From Mytilus trossulus (Eukaryota > Mollusca > Bivalvia > Mytilida > Mytilidae), in the NCBI RefSeq assembly GCF_036588685.1, contig NC_086386.1, positions 15,086,931 through 15,150,930 of the forward strand: a stretch of DNA of 64,000 bases. Direction: 5' to 3'. Positions 34,741-47,179 of the stretch are shown one piece after another. The position numbers and the translations under genes were made by a program. Position 1 is the first letter of the stretch. Each line of letters begins with the position of its first letter. The notes beneath the pieces were generated by a model. That model saw only the letters and a program-made list of their open reading frames with translations, ran no database searches and was not told the origin of the DNA.

Positions 34741-35571
34741 ACGTAATTCAAACGTATGCAACGCCCTTTGAACAATTGCTTAGCGTTCCAATGGCGTGCA
34801 ACTATCATATACCGACTTTGTCAGTTTTATCTGTACGTTTAGTGCACTCTGGTCTATCCGCCAATGTGTGACGCCGGCATAAAGTAATCTATTCCTAAGA
34901 TGACAGATTCATAGCTGTTACATACTTTGAACAGACAAAAAAATAAGGCTGATTGATAACTTGGCGTAAATAATAAATGCATGCGAATTCGAGCGGCCAA
35001 TCAGTCCATATAACGCTTATTTGAAGTGCCACACCCTTTTAATGAAATGCAGAAAAAAAATTAAAATAAAAGTGCTCTTTCTATAAGGATACTGTTGCAC
35101 CGTATTGTAATTTTTTCGTCATTACTACATCTCATTTTTTCAATGTGAAAATATAAACTCAAGGTAGTAAGACTGTTGTCGTGGCTAAATAACTCTTAAC
35201 TGACACGATTAAAATTGTCCAACCCATTAACAGACTGTATTCCCCTAATATTCATTAAAATGTTGTATAACTTAATTTATATGACAATTATTAAATATTA
35301 ATCAATGACAATTGATTTTTTAGAACCAAAGTACTACTTTGTGTCCTTTAAATCATATCTTAAAATGATTTTTGGCCTTTAATCTAAAATATTGCTATGC
35401 GTACAAGCATAAAAACCACCTTCCTGCGCGACGCCTTTTCGTTTTACAAAATATCGTTACTTGATATTATCTAAACAGTGATTAATTTCCTCTTAACATC
35501 ATAATAAATTGCAAGACGCCGTACAGACAAAAGTTGTTATTTTGCAATTCGCCGTACAACGTCCTGCAATA

Positions 35572-35961
35572 GACCACTTTCGAGTTCATCCGTCACCGGA
35601 AAAAACTCGTCAATTATACGCGCCTTTATCATCGTCATTTGTGCGTTTAGGGGCGTCGTCACTTCCCTTCCAATGTTGAGCGAGTGGTTGGAAAACTATA
35701 ATTCGATCTTGAACGAATTATTCGGCAAATTGAATTCTCAAAATTGACAATCAACACTGCTGTCATTAGGGAATTGTCAGTAAGTACCTACAGAGCAACC
35801 ATTATTTCTAGTTTATCCTGCACAAAGACGATCACTAAGACGCTTGATGAATGTTAATAGTGTAGGGATACAGGCGAGCCCCTCTATCTGGTAAATGACG
35901 TCATAAAGGTGTGTATAATTGACGAGTTTTTGCCGGTGACGGATGAACTCGAAAGTGGTCT
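35572..35961 (-). mobile_element. 390-bp MITE family 2, copy 1
   Basis: The termini AGACCACTTTCGAGTTCATC and its inverted copy extend to ~45 bp through CCGTCACCGG and AACTCGTCAATTATA. AT lies on both sides. It is the same length as, and closely similar to, 51417-51806 in the opposite orientation. The interior has no frame and includes AATTCGATC and TCGGCAAATTGAATTCTC. Confidence 0.88.
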
Positions 35962-36409
35962 ATTCGCCGTACACGTCCATATTCTTTTAAAAACATGTTT
36001 TTGACAACAAATTCCAGTAAATATGATGTCACACTATTATTATCTAAAAACGTGTCTGAACAAATAATGTAAAACAGTTCAATATCTTGAGAATGGGGCG
36101 ACAGAGGACGATCGACCTCAAAATTTTCCGGTACTAAGTGGCAAGTTTTGGAGTATTACACAAATTCTTATATTAATTTTGTACTTATCGGCCTAATACT
36201 TTAAAGAATTCTATATCAGAAAATTATTTCTTAAGCCGCACCCTCATCAAATGAATGGAAATGCTTTAAATTGAATGAATTCTTAACTTGTTTACTTTTT
36301 TTTTCCATTTCTCTCCGCTTCGTTAGTACCCAATTTCCGGTGGCGATGATACACAGTGGTGAAGCATACATTTACATATATATGATGTCATCTTTTTCGG
36401 GAATCCAAT

Positions 36410-36562
36410 AGACAACTTTCGACAATGACGATCATAAAGACGCTTGGTGAACATTAATAGTACAGGGATACATGCAATCCCCTCTATCTGGTAAATGTTG
36501 TCATAAAGGCACGCATAATTGACGAGCTTTTTTCCAGTGACGAACAAACTCGAAAGTAGTCT
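36410..36562 (-). mobile_element. MITE family 2, internally deleted 153-bp copy
   Basis: It keeps the outer ~14 bp of the left end (AGACAACTTTCGA), has lost the following half, and keeps the right half (CGATCATAAAGACGCTTGGTG... to GAACAAACTCGAAAGTAGTCT). AT again flanks both ends. Confidence 0.8.
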
Positions 36563-36564
36563 AT

Positions 36565-38640
36565 TGACGTCGAAGATTAGCATATCCGGCTCAGTGTTGA
36601 TTTATTGCAGAAAAAGTGTGTGGAAATTTAAAACAAAACTGTCGTAGTACATGTATGTTGCTATTAAACAGTAGATAAATGTACAATATTGCTGTATACA
36701 GGGACGTTAATTCATAAAATACTGAAATTTTTATATGGGCCTAAACTTGAACATGTTGAAGTGATATAGTGAAATAACAAAACGATTGGTCTACGGTTTG
36801 TCATCCACATTGCACTAGTTCTCCGTTAAAGCGCCCAATGTCAGAGTAAAAAATGATAAAATATAAATTGCAGCAAAACTTGTTTATAAAAAACATAAAA
36901 CATCTTCATAGTGTATTCTATCAACCTTATAAATTGTAGCATGCAATGTGTTACCGTTAGTTTGTAATGGTCGAGACAGTTTAGATGAAAAAACAATAAA
37001 ACAATCCGTTTAACGTCATTTTATTTCTTTTGGCGTCGTGATTTTCAATGCGAAAATGCTAAAAACTTTTTTTTATTGATTCACGTAAACTTTTATGACT
37101 TTTTATTGTTAACTGAAATTTAAGAATGATATTCAGTCATGTCTGCATTATCATTTTTTTTTTTATCTCTTTAACACAAATTAAGGTGATAAATCATCAA
37201 TTTAACCTTTTCTGTGCGAACTAATACGAGAAACAATCGACTCAGCATTCCAGTCTTGTACAAAGCAGGATAAATAATAAATAATAAAATCGTATAAACA
37301 TGCTTTCAACACGAATACGCATATAATTTGCCACTGAATCCTCCTCCTTATCGTCATCATCCTATTTACCAATCTGTGTTACCATGAATTATCAATCATG
37401 ATGTGGTCATATCGATATCGAAAACATACTGACATATATGAGACAATATCTGAAAAATTCTAGCGTTTCCATGTCCCCCACTTCCCCAGCAATTATTTTT
37501 TTATTCAACCATCTTTTTTGAAAATTTTAAGTTTCAGTGTAAACTAAATTACAAAATGCACCAACCCCTGCCAATTAAACAATCATTTTTATATTTCTTC
37601 CGATAAAATATTGTAATTTAAATGTTCAACCCCCCTAAAATCATGTTGTCACCTGTGTTTTTTTTTTAAAACTAAATCATTCAAATAATATCCAAACTAA
37701 TTAAACAGCAGAGAATATTTATGCAATTCTAGTATAGTAGATAGTAACAGAAAGGAATAATTTATTTTAGAATTTTTCATTACCTAGGCAGATTTTTTAT
37801 CTTGCAAATACAGTTTTAAAACATTATTGACATTGTTTGCTGTTATCTTCCAATTGTTACCAATCTTAAATGATGATTTTTTCTAAAACTTTAAAATAAA
37901 GCAGAAAAATCCTTTCTGTTACCAACTCTGTCCTGTTACCGTTGTCCTGTTACTCATTATTCTTTCATGTTACTAACATATCTGACTATTTTAAGTATAT
38001 TTCTAAACCTTTTGTATTGCAAATGCTAAACTCAATAATTGGCATTTGATAAACTATTACAGGATATACTAGTAAACCACAAATAGTGTCTTAAACTTAT
38101 TCCTTATTCCCTTAAGAAACTTTTTAAAATTGATTCACTTCGGTAACAGGAAAGAAGTAGATTTTTTTTGGGTATAATTTTTAAAATTGCCATTGTTTCC
38201 TTATAAAACAATTGTTTGAATTACAGACAACAGTTCCTAGATTCCCAATGTGTGTTCTTTGATTTGTGCTATTAAAATACTGGGTCGTAAGATATTTTTT
38301 TTCTTATTGCCAAAAACTAGACTTTTTCAGATATTGTCTGGTATATAAATATATAAATCAACTGTTTTAATTTCAAAATGCACAAGTATGGCGTATAACG
38401 CATGAATTTCTTGCTTTGAACTGTTTTGAAAAATTCCTTCCAAGCCTAAGCACAACCCTTGTATGATCTTGTATCTTTGATGGTTTACTTACTTCCTTTG
38501 ATCTTCCTTAATACCTTTTTGTTCATTGTATCGGAAATTTGACGGAAAAAAATAGGAGAGACGAGAAGTGTCTATTCGTTTTTTAAGCAGACCAATGGAA
38601 GTATGTTTCTTAAAATTGAACACTTGAACACGTTAAAATA
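36565..38640. other. Unassigned non-coding stretch
   Basis: AT-rich with homopolymer runs and short repeated CTGTTAC words around 37915-37980. No gene or transposon ends were recognised. Confidence 0.4.
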
Positions 38641-38721
38641 ACAGTAAGAAGATGTGGTATGATTGCAAATGATACTCCAGTCTAAAATTCAACTAATGAA
38701 AATAGTCGGCAAGTTAAATTC

Positions 38722-38860
38722 GTTACACAGTGTTTTAGTGACCTCATACGATATATACAGGGTCAGTTAATTCCATATGAGGTTCTATTTTCGCCCAAAT
38801 TCCTTATGAAATTGACTGACCACGTATGTATCGTATTAAGTCACTTACACACTGTGTAAC
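38722..38860. mobile_element. Small MITE with ~60-bp arms
   Basis: GTTACACAGTGTTTTAGTGA at the left is mirrored by GTTACACAGTGTGTAAGTGA read inwards from 38860. Pairing continues through ATACGAT and GGTCAGT. The loop is short, around 38780-38800. An R1-tail fragment lies just before it (38644-38675). Confidence 0.7.
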
Positions 38861-39699
38861 AGAAAATATCTGACTAAAATCAAAACTTATTTGATAATGT
38901 TTACAGTTAGTACTATAATAATACAATTTAAGAGGAGATTTGATTTATTGTTTGATGTTTTCTGAATGTACAGTGGCAAATATTTCATACACATTTATGA
39001 CCGGGAGAAGAATATTCAAAAAATAAATAAGATGTTTTATGTGTTGTCGTTGATGAAGAATTAAAAAAGGTTCAATAAAAAAACCAAAAAACAAAACAAT
39101 GATGAGAGAGACACGACAAAAAAATGATCCAGCAAAATATAAAATATTTAATCATTTTTTATAGATATTTTATTCAACCTCTTTGGTTAGTTGTAGACTA
39201 TTAATCTCGCAACTTTGATTTTTAGACAACCAGTAACGATCACAGCTTCTTTTTGTAGATCTAATAGTACTATGCATCGTATTCCGTTTGAATATCATAT
39301 ACGTTTTTTTTAGTTTTTTGAAATAATCCAACTGAAGATATAGGAGGTGGTTTATCGATTAAAAAATGATTTTGAAACTTAAGAATATGGTGAATGGAAA
39401 ATAAAAGAAATAAATGATTTAAAGATTAATGAAACTTTAAGTTTTCTGCATATTAAATTCATTATTGACATATTCTAGTAGATCATTTCGAAAGAAATGT
39501 TGATCTTTCAAATTGGTTGTAAACGCAACTGGTCAAATGAAATAAGCGATGCAAATTTTATACATTAATAATCATCATTGTTTTTCGCAAAAATCACGAT
39601 CTTGCACGAGTTTCTTTTCTTATTGTAGGCAAATTTAACCTTACATCCTTTTCGTGCATTGCGTCAGCAATTATTTAATTGTACTCACTTTAAACTAGA

Positions 39700-40495
39700 G
39701 GCTCTAAAGAGCCTGTGTCGCTCACCTTGGTATATGTGAATATTAAACAAAGGAAGCAGATGGATTCATGACAAAATTGTGTTTTGTTGATGGTGATGTG
39801 TTTTTAAATCTTACTTTATTAAACAGTCTTGCTGCTTACAATTATCTCTATCTATAATGAACTTGGCCCAGTAGTATCAGTGGAAATGTTAATAAAAATT
39901 TACAAATTTTATGAAAATTGTTAAAAATTGACTATAAAGGACAATAACACCTTAGGGGGTCAATTGGCCATTTCGGTCATTTGACTTATTTGTGAATCTT
40001 ACTTTGCTGAACATTATTGCTGTTTACAGTTTATCTCTATCTATAATAATATTCAGAATAATAACCAAAAACAGCAAAATTTCCTTAAAATTACCAATTC
40101 AGGGGCAGCAACTCAACAACGGGTTGTCCGATTCATGTGAAAATTTCAGGGCAGATAGATCTTGACCCGATAAACAATTATACCCCATGTCAGATATGAT
40201 CTAAATGCTTTGGTTTTTGAGTTATAAGCCAAAAACTGCATTTTACCCCTATGTTCTATTTCTAGACGTGGCGACCATCTTGGTTGGTTGACCGGGTCAC
40301 GCCACAAATTTTTAAACTAGATACCCCAATGATGATTATGGGCAAGTTTGGTTTAATTTGGCCCAGTAGTTTCAGAGGAGAATATTTTTGTAAAAGCTAA
40401 CGACGACGGACAACGACGACGGACGACGACGACGGACGACGGACGCAAAGTGATGGGAAAAGCTCACTAAGCCCTGTGGGCCAAGTGAGCTAAAA
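39700..40495 (+). repeat. Bivalve interspersed repeat with CGACGGA run
   Basis: It begins CTAGAGGCTCTAAAGAGCCT, which is itself a small hairpin, with GTCGCTCACCTTGG, and ends GGGCCAAGTGAGCTAAAA. Near the end (40398-40447) is a microsatellite of CGACGGA/CGACGACGGA units. I recognise both ends as an abundant bivalve repeat. No coding capacity. Confidence 0.7.
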
Positions 40496-40628
40496 AATAG
40501 TTCGTGACAGATGTCAGACCACGATAGTCCGATTAGCAACACAAAGATCTGCAATAGTGGTCGAAAAAAAAAATCCATGCGCCCGAAGCGAGCACTATAT
40601 GTTATTCATCTTCTTCGTTTACGCCCAG

Positions 40629-40739
40629 CGACAAGTAATTGAAATCCAAAGATACGTAGGAATAGAAAGAGTTGATGAGCTATATGACGAAAATGACACA
40701 CAAAAAATAGTCCAATCAGTCGAATGTAACATAGATTGA
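40629..40739 (+). CDS. Possible terminal coding exon
   Basis: After a good pyrimidine tract and CCCAG acceptor (TTCATCTTCTTCGTTTACGCCCAG), 36 codons read RQVIEIQRYVGIERVDELYD then ENDTQKIVQSVECNID and stop. The composition is protein-like, but no upstream exon was found, so it is a weak call. Confidence 0.25.
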   Translation, partial: RQVIEIQRYVGIERVDELYDENDTQKIVQSVECNID

Positions 40740-42930
40740 TGGAGTTTAAAACCTTAGATATCTGTATAATTCCAAAGTATATAAACTGACCATTGATTGG
40801 AATTGTAAGGATATGCAGAACCAACACATTGTCATACTTCGTACGTCTTAAATGTTCATACTGATGCTCGAGGACGGAAGACATTGTCTTTAATTTTTTA
40901 GGGTATACTTTTTTTAAAGTACCAACATAAATTAAATATATTTCATTATTCACCAAAAAAATTGATTGATAAGCAATGTTTTTTTTCTATATTTTGTTGG
41001 ACAGATGATTAATCAATGACAAAATCTTTTTGGTGATCAAATTTTTATTTTATCTGATTTCAGATTTCTCTTAATGTCGGTTAGCTACCGATACTGTGAC
41101 TGTTATAAAACTGAACGTTCAGCTCCTTACATCTAGAATTCGAATCACAAGGAAAATATGATAAAATATACCTCATATCATCTTTACGTTTGTTTATTAT
41201 CTCAACTATCCAACTAATTTCGAAGAAATTGAAATACTTCTTTTTCTCAAAGTTTTATACTTATTTTAAAACGTGGTATCATTTATGCAGTACAGTGACC
41301 GAATAAAAAAGAGGGGCTATACGGAGAAGTGTCGTCATACGTATGTTGTTGATACAGACAAGACAATATATATTGTCAAAATGTAATATACGGAAGTTTT
41401 CAAATGCAGGAACTGAACCCAATAATTTTACAGAGAAGGGCATATATTTCTAACTGAATAGAGAAATATGGTCAAAAGAATTACAGAATTCAGAAATTTA
41501 GATCTCCTCCCCTAACACAGACCGTAATGTATATATATAGCATTGTGACGGATAGTTTTGTTTAATCTATCTAACTGATAATAATTCCGAAAAGAATGTT
41601 GTACAAGGCGTTGTTAATTAATGTAACGGAATTTATATCAGGCCCTTTCAACCGACGTCATAATTTTGATGAAAGAGATTATAAGCTTTTCTGCTTAAAG
41701 AAAGAGCAATTTTTTATGGCTTCTTGCGATTGCATATTTGTTAAATCGTATTGAGTTCGGTATCAAATCTATATTAATCATAAACCTTCATATCTTGAAT
41801 ATTGAAAACAGGTCTAAATTATCTACATGCATTACGATTGATATAAAAACATCTGGTTCTTTTTTTTCTTCAACTAGATTTGAGAAAGAAGCAACTCTGT
41901 TACACTTAAACAGTTAATTTATAAAAAAAATGTTACATGTTGTCTTCTTATGTCGTCTGAATTACAATATATTATTGATCTGTAAGTGATATATATATCC
42001 GCCATCCATTATAACTATATAATATGTTTATTTGGCATGCCATACTCGATAAAAGTGCGGATGTGATAGTAAGCACTCTCTACCAAAATGTCAACGGAGA
42101 TTACATTCCACGGAGGTTACATTTCGACGATTTCGTTATTTATGAACCATAATATGTTGTCTAACGATCGGAGTTTTACTAAAATTTAATGTTGACATCG
42201 ATATTGATCTGTTGAACGTGAAATTTATTTTCAAAATTGATGTTTTTTTTTAAGAATTGGCCATTCAACGGAGATTACACGATTAACAAATCTCTACAGT
42301 TTTTAAACTTTGCTTCGTTTTTCAGACTGATGAAACTTAGAATAAATGACCATTGTTATAAACAAAATTATTTATGGTAACCCTATGATCAAATTTAACT
42401 CATATTACACTCTATAGTGTACTAAATATTTTGTCCTGCTTGGTCTTTTATCCATCAATGGAAATTTCAGCTTTTCGAAGAAAATATTATGGACGGCCGG
42501 TACGATCCCGATCGTTGTGCAATATGTACTAAACTTTATAAAAATTAAAAATATAGATGATAAAGAAATCTAAAATTCTCAGATATAAGATGACAAGCTA
42601 CGGGGATTTAACTGGAGGTCGTTAGGTTTGCTTTCTTACGGTGGTACAAAATAACGTCATAAAATGAGCGCTTTAGCCGGCAATCGGGTGTCTTTACTTA
42701 AAAGTCATATGAAACGATTGAGTGGTGAAAAATAATGTTTGTCCAATTTTTGAACCAATAACAGTCTCCGGGACAAGTTTGCAATTCCGCTGAGTGCAAA
42801 AGTTGTCACCTTAATTTTTGGAGTTAAGTCAAAACAAAGTTGATAACTTGGTTGGTATTAGTTCCCTGATATTTGTCCTAAAAAATTTTGGCTCTAGCAC
42901 CACTGTTGAAAAAGTTATGCCCCTTTTTTC
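40740..42930. other. Unassigned non-coding stretch
   Basis: AT-rich. A minus frame of 116 codons at 40606-40956 overlaps the possible exon in antisense and is not recognised. Repeated short words CGGAGATTACA and CGGAGGTTACAT occur around 42098-42285. Nothing else is supported. Confidence 0.4.
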
Positions 42931-42935
42931 AACAA

Positions 42936-43410
42936 TTTCCTCAGAGGAAAAGTACTTTTCCTCAAGGGAAATCAAATTTCCCTGAAGGAAAAAGATTTTT
43001 CCTCAAGGGAAATTGTTTTTTCCTCAAGGGAAAAAGATTTCCCTTAGGGAATTTGCTGCATAATTATTTCCTTCGAGGAAATTCTATTTCCTTAGAGGAA
43101 ATTCTTTTTCCTTAGAGGAAATTCTTTTTCCTTTGAGGAAATTTGCAGCTTCAAATTTTCCTTCGAGGAAATTTGCAGCTTTAAATTTTCCTTTGAGGAA
43201 ATACTTTTTCCTGTGAGGAAATTTGTAGCTTCAAATTTTCCTTGGAGGAAATACTTTTTCCTGTGAGGAAATTTTTGACAAACACTTTTCCTTGGAGGAA
43301 AATTCAAGACAACAAATTTCCTCTGAGGAAATCATTGTTCTTCAAATTTCCTCTAGGGAAATTTCTGAACATCAAATTTCCCTTAAGGAAATGTTTTTCC
43401 TCTATGGAAA
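42936..43410. repeat. Array of 20 short palindromes, helically spaced
   Basis: Twenty 15-bp boxes of the form TTTCCnnnnRGGAAA start at 42936, 42957, 42977, 42998, 43019, 43038, 43067, 43087, 43107, 43127, 43157, 43187, 43207, 43237, 43257, 43287, 43317, 43347, 43377 and 43396. The steps are all close to 20 bp (19-21) or 30 bp (29-30). Only the outer GGAAA/TTTCC is fixed; the middle five bases vary. Spacers of 5 bp are AT-rich; those of 15 bp include a recurring TTGCAGCTTCAAA. Open frames on both strands arise from the repeat and are not taken as genes. Confidence 0.93.
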
Positions 43411-43608
43411 TCTCATTACAGTACAAACAGTATTAATATATTTTCTCCTAGACTGAATTATTGATAAAAAAGATAATTAAAACTTTATTACTGTAATACA
43501 AATTTTCATGGTGAGTATTTAACATACAAAAACAAAAGGCTGACTGTTTAGCATGTTTAAGACAATACAATAATCTGATAATAAGCAAAACGCTATGAAT
43601 ACCGTATA

Positions 43609-44071
43609 GGTGTAATACCACCAAATCATGATACGCCACATCCGGTTGCATACGAAAGTAGGTCTAAAAAAATATTCCCTTGAATTTGACAGTTGTAGAA
43701 AATTAACCCTGCATTTCAATGCACTTAATTTTTTCTGAGTCATAAACATGTATGTTGGGTGTCTGAAAGCATCATTCTTTTTTTATTTGATGGTCTTATA
43801 AAATATTTTGGAAAGTTAAGGTTACATAGTTGCCAAAGCAGGTAACCAGTAAATAACCTGGTAAAAATGTGATTGTTTACTTCCGGTGCAGGTTACTTTC
43901 TTATATGCAATGAAATGTAGTGTGAAATTTTCACTGTAGCACTGGAAAGGATTAAACTTTATTCATGCAAAGTATTTCTTTGGTTGAAATAAAGGTAAAT
44001 TCTGTACATTTTTTTTAAAAGTACCAATTTAACAAAGACTAATAGGGAAAAATCAATGGTGGTATTACACC
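43609..44071 (+). mobile_element. 463-bp MITE family 3, copy 1
   Basis: The ends are GGTGTAATACCACCA and its exact complement, flanked by TA on both sides, as for Tc1/mariner-type insertions. It is practically identical to 45383-45845. The interior has no transposase frame. It lies 88 bp before a possible microgene start. Confidence 0.92.
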
Positions 44072-44158
44072 TATTTAGAGAAACTACATGTGCACTCGTG
44101 TCCTTATTGTACTTTCATTTTTAAAAGTTATTAATAAACCAGTTCATACATTGTAAAC

Positions 44159-45076
44159 ATGGACTATTCGGAATGGATTGAGACACAGAAAGCACGTTTG
44201 AGGTAAAATTGCCTTGAAATGGGGGTTTACGGGTGTTTTCTAAGTCAAATGGGTGGACAGACAAAGCTGTATTTAGTTTACTGTGTTTAATTTTAAATAA
44301 TACCCTAACAGTTTTGTTTATACAACATGTGAATTTTTTATTTCAGTGTTCACATGTTCTGAAGAGCAATCTGTTGAAAAATCTTATATGTGAATTGGTC
44401 TGCAGATGACACTTCAGCATTAAAGTAAGTATCAACTATCATCATGTTTTTTGTGTTTTTTTTGGCCGCAAAAGTTTACAATTTGCCATTGTGCCATCTA
44501 CATTTTGCACAGACAATAAATCATCTAAACACTTATTTGCCCTGGATTTATACACATCAGAATCCAGTCTCACATACTTAAACTTTATAATTCTTACCAA
44601 ATATTTTTTGTACCAGCATTCCAAGGGACATAACCCTTTTTAAAAACATTTTGAGGTATTTTTTATTACTCTTTCTCCCCATTTTCTAATGTAAAATACA
44701 AGAAAGTGGACACTTTGTGTAAATCTATTAGAAATATACTGTTATGAGTAAATAAAAAGACTTTGATACCAGTAACAATAAATGGTTGACTGAAAGGGAA
44801 CCGTTATTTGTCACACTAGGCGAACAGACTAAAAACTCGAGTTACACATAAGGGCTTCTAGAAACTTCCGTGTAGACTGTTAACATTTATAGAGACAGTT
44901 CTTTCAGCTAAAACACTTTAATTATTGATTTAACATTACATTTATATCATTTTTGTGGGGAAATAATCACATTTGTTTTATTTTTTAGACAAAAGATATC
45001 AAGTTTTGATGAAAAAGGAAGGAAGGAGGAAAAATGGACCAAAACAGACCAAAACAGACCTTCAAATGAACTCTAA
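44159..45076 (+). CDS. Possible two-exon microgene, 43 residues
   Basis: ATG at 44159 reads MDYSEWIETQKARL and then splits at an AG|GTAAAA donor (exon to 44202). The acceptor TTTTATTTTTTAG at 44988 restores the frame to RQKISSFDEKGRKEEKWTKT-DQNRPSNEL and stops at 45074-45076, with AATAAA at 45084-45089. The product is charged and probably helical. I do not recognise it; the 5' part looks like the start of a coiled-coil protein. It lies between the two copies of the 463-bp MITE. An upstream promoter was not identified. Confidence 0.35.
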
Positions 45077-45382
45077 AAGGTGCAATAAAATTGTTTATCA
45101 TCTAAAAGTTGTCTTTTGTATTCTATTTAATTGTTTGAATGCATAGATCATGAGTTTTTGATCAGATATTAGTCAACACTGCATTTTATAATGATACACT
45201 GAAATTTGGATTTGTCGAAGAAATTAGACTGAAATTGCCGTAGGATATGGCCTTACATTATAGTGATTTTCTCTGAAACTATAGATCTGACTGAGACAAA
45301 ACTTGGCAGTTATGCTTGAAATAACTTGCAATTGGAGGGAAAAAAATTACATTAAGTTTATTTGACATTTAGGTGTTCTTTA

Positions 45383-45845
45383 GGTGTAATACCACCAAAT
45401 CATGATACGCCACATCCGGTTGCATACGAAAGTAGGTCTAAAAAAATATTCCCTTGAATTTGACAGTTGTAGAAAATTAACCCTGCATTTCAATGCACTT
45501 AAATTTTTCTGAGTCATAAACATGTATGTTGGGTGTCTGAAAGCATCATTCTTTTTTTATTTGATGGTCTTATAAAATATTTTGGAAAGTTAAGGTTACA
45601 TAGTTGCCAAAGCAGGTAACCAGTAAATAACCTGGTAAAAATGTGATTGTTTACTTCCGGTGCAGGTTACTTTCTTATATGCAATGAAATGTAGTGTGAA
45701 ATTTTCACTGTAGCACTGGAAAGGATTAAACTTTATTCATGCAAAGTATTTCTTTGGTTGAAATAAAGGTAAATTCTGTACATTTTTTTTAAAAGTACCA
45801 ATTTAACAAAGACTAATAGGGAAAAATCAATGGTGGTATTACACC
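45383..45845 (+). mobile_element. 463-bp MITE family 3, copy 2
   Basis: Same length, ends and orientation as 43609-44071, with one visible substitution (TTAAATTTTT against TTAATTTTTT). Its right TA (45846-45847) is also the left TA of the next MITE, so the two elements share one target dinucleotide. Confidence 0.92.
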
Positions 45846-45847
45846 TA

Positions 45848-46052
45848 TAGCGGGTTATTTTCGCGGGTGTAAAATTTCGCGATTTTCATTGAATAAGGTA
45901 TACAAAAAATTTTGGCGGTTATTATTTTGGCGGATTCAACATTTTTAACATTACCTTTGCATGTACACATTTAAATTGGCGGAATTTATTTTGGTGATTT
46001 TGCTCTATCCGCGAAAATAAGCGAAAATTTACACCCCGCGAAAATAACCCGC
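45848..46052. mobile_element. 205-bp MITE family 4 with GC-rich TIRs
   Basis: The ends are GCGGGTTATTTTCGCGGG and its complement, pairing on for ~33 bp (TGTAAAATTTCGC), with TA on both sides. The interior carries two TTTTGGCGG words. The type is common in invertebrates; Tc1/mariner-like target choice. Confidence 0.88.
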
Positions 46053-46059
46053 TACACGG

Positions 46060-47175
46060 TATCATACCATTTGTGATGTTATTAATATTGTGCTCATATT
46101 TGAATATTAAATAAAATAAATACTTTTCATGTCAAATAAACTTGTCTTCTGTTACAGCTGCTGTGTATTCGACCCCCTACATAACAGTTCAGTGCATAAA
46201 TAATTCAATCCACAAGACATCTTCCTTCAATTTGTTGAATAAGTTTTGGCAACATGTTCTTCAAACATCTTCTTTGTATATTTGATATGATTAGATAAAG
46301 CAGGTGTTTATTTCGACAACAAACATGACAAAGATACTATTATTTTTCTTAATTTCTCCATAATCCATCAGTGAATATGAATGTAGGTTGTTACATTTTA
46401 CACAATTGTGTTCTTTGATAGTACTCCATTTTGTTTATAGCAATTTTGTAGGATTTTTTTCTATTTCTTTTTCCAGAAAAACACACTGTTGAGTTCATTT
46501 CACATCAGTAATCCAATTAGCACATTATGTAGAAAAGTATTAACAATTAAAATTCCTCTTCAGTATAGACCTGCAGGACCTGTTGATGATCATAAAAACC
46601 AAGATATCTGACCTATAAATACACAAAATAAAAAAAAAATGTTATAAATTGAGAAAAAAACAGCAATATAAATAAGCTTATTTTATCATGTTTTAATGAA
46701 CATTTTGAGAAACTTTCATTTGATATTCTTACTTGTCATGCTTATGAGTTATCTTATTTCAGTGCTTTGTGTCCAAGATTTAATATTCTTTGTTTAGTGC
46801 CTTGCAGTGATATTTAAAGTTGAGCCACTTGCAATAGTTGTTATAGAATGTTCATATGTTGTGTTAATAATTGAACCACTGTCCTATATTATGGTCAGGT
46901 TAAGTGCTCACCGACATGAGGCCTAAATTAATATATTGTTTGTTTCACTAATCCCTATTCTGACAAGCCAGGTGTGGGTAGGTAGGTAGGTAAATAATTT
47001 TATTTTTCCCAAAAGCCTGAATATTATCGGATGATCCGGCAAGCCCGAAAAATCAGAAATGAATAAAATAATATTTGGCTTAGTTTTGACAATAAAATTT
47101 TATGAGAAGGGCCATTTTTACAGGGTTGGTCGGGATTGGAGAAACAAACAATATTTTATATTAGGCCTGATTTTT
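46060..47175. other. Unassigned non-coding stretch
   Basis: AT-rich, no gene recognised. A short (GTAG)n-like GGTAGGTAGGTAGGTA run lies at 46977-46992. Confidence 0.4.
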
Positions 47176-47179
47176 TTTT

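Noticed and set aside
42888..43436. Open frames on both strands rich in FPxGK/FPLRK words
   Set aside because: They are read-throughs of the TTTCC...GGAAA boxes and exist on both strands at once.
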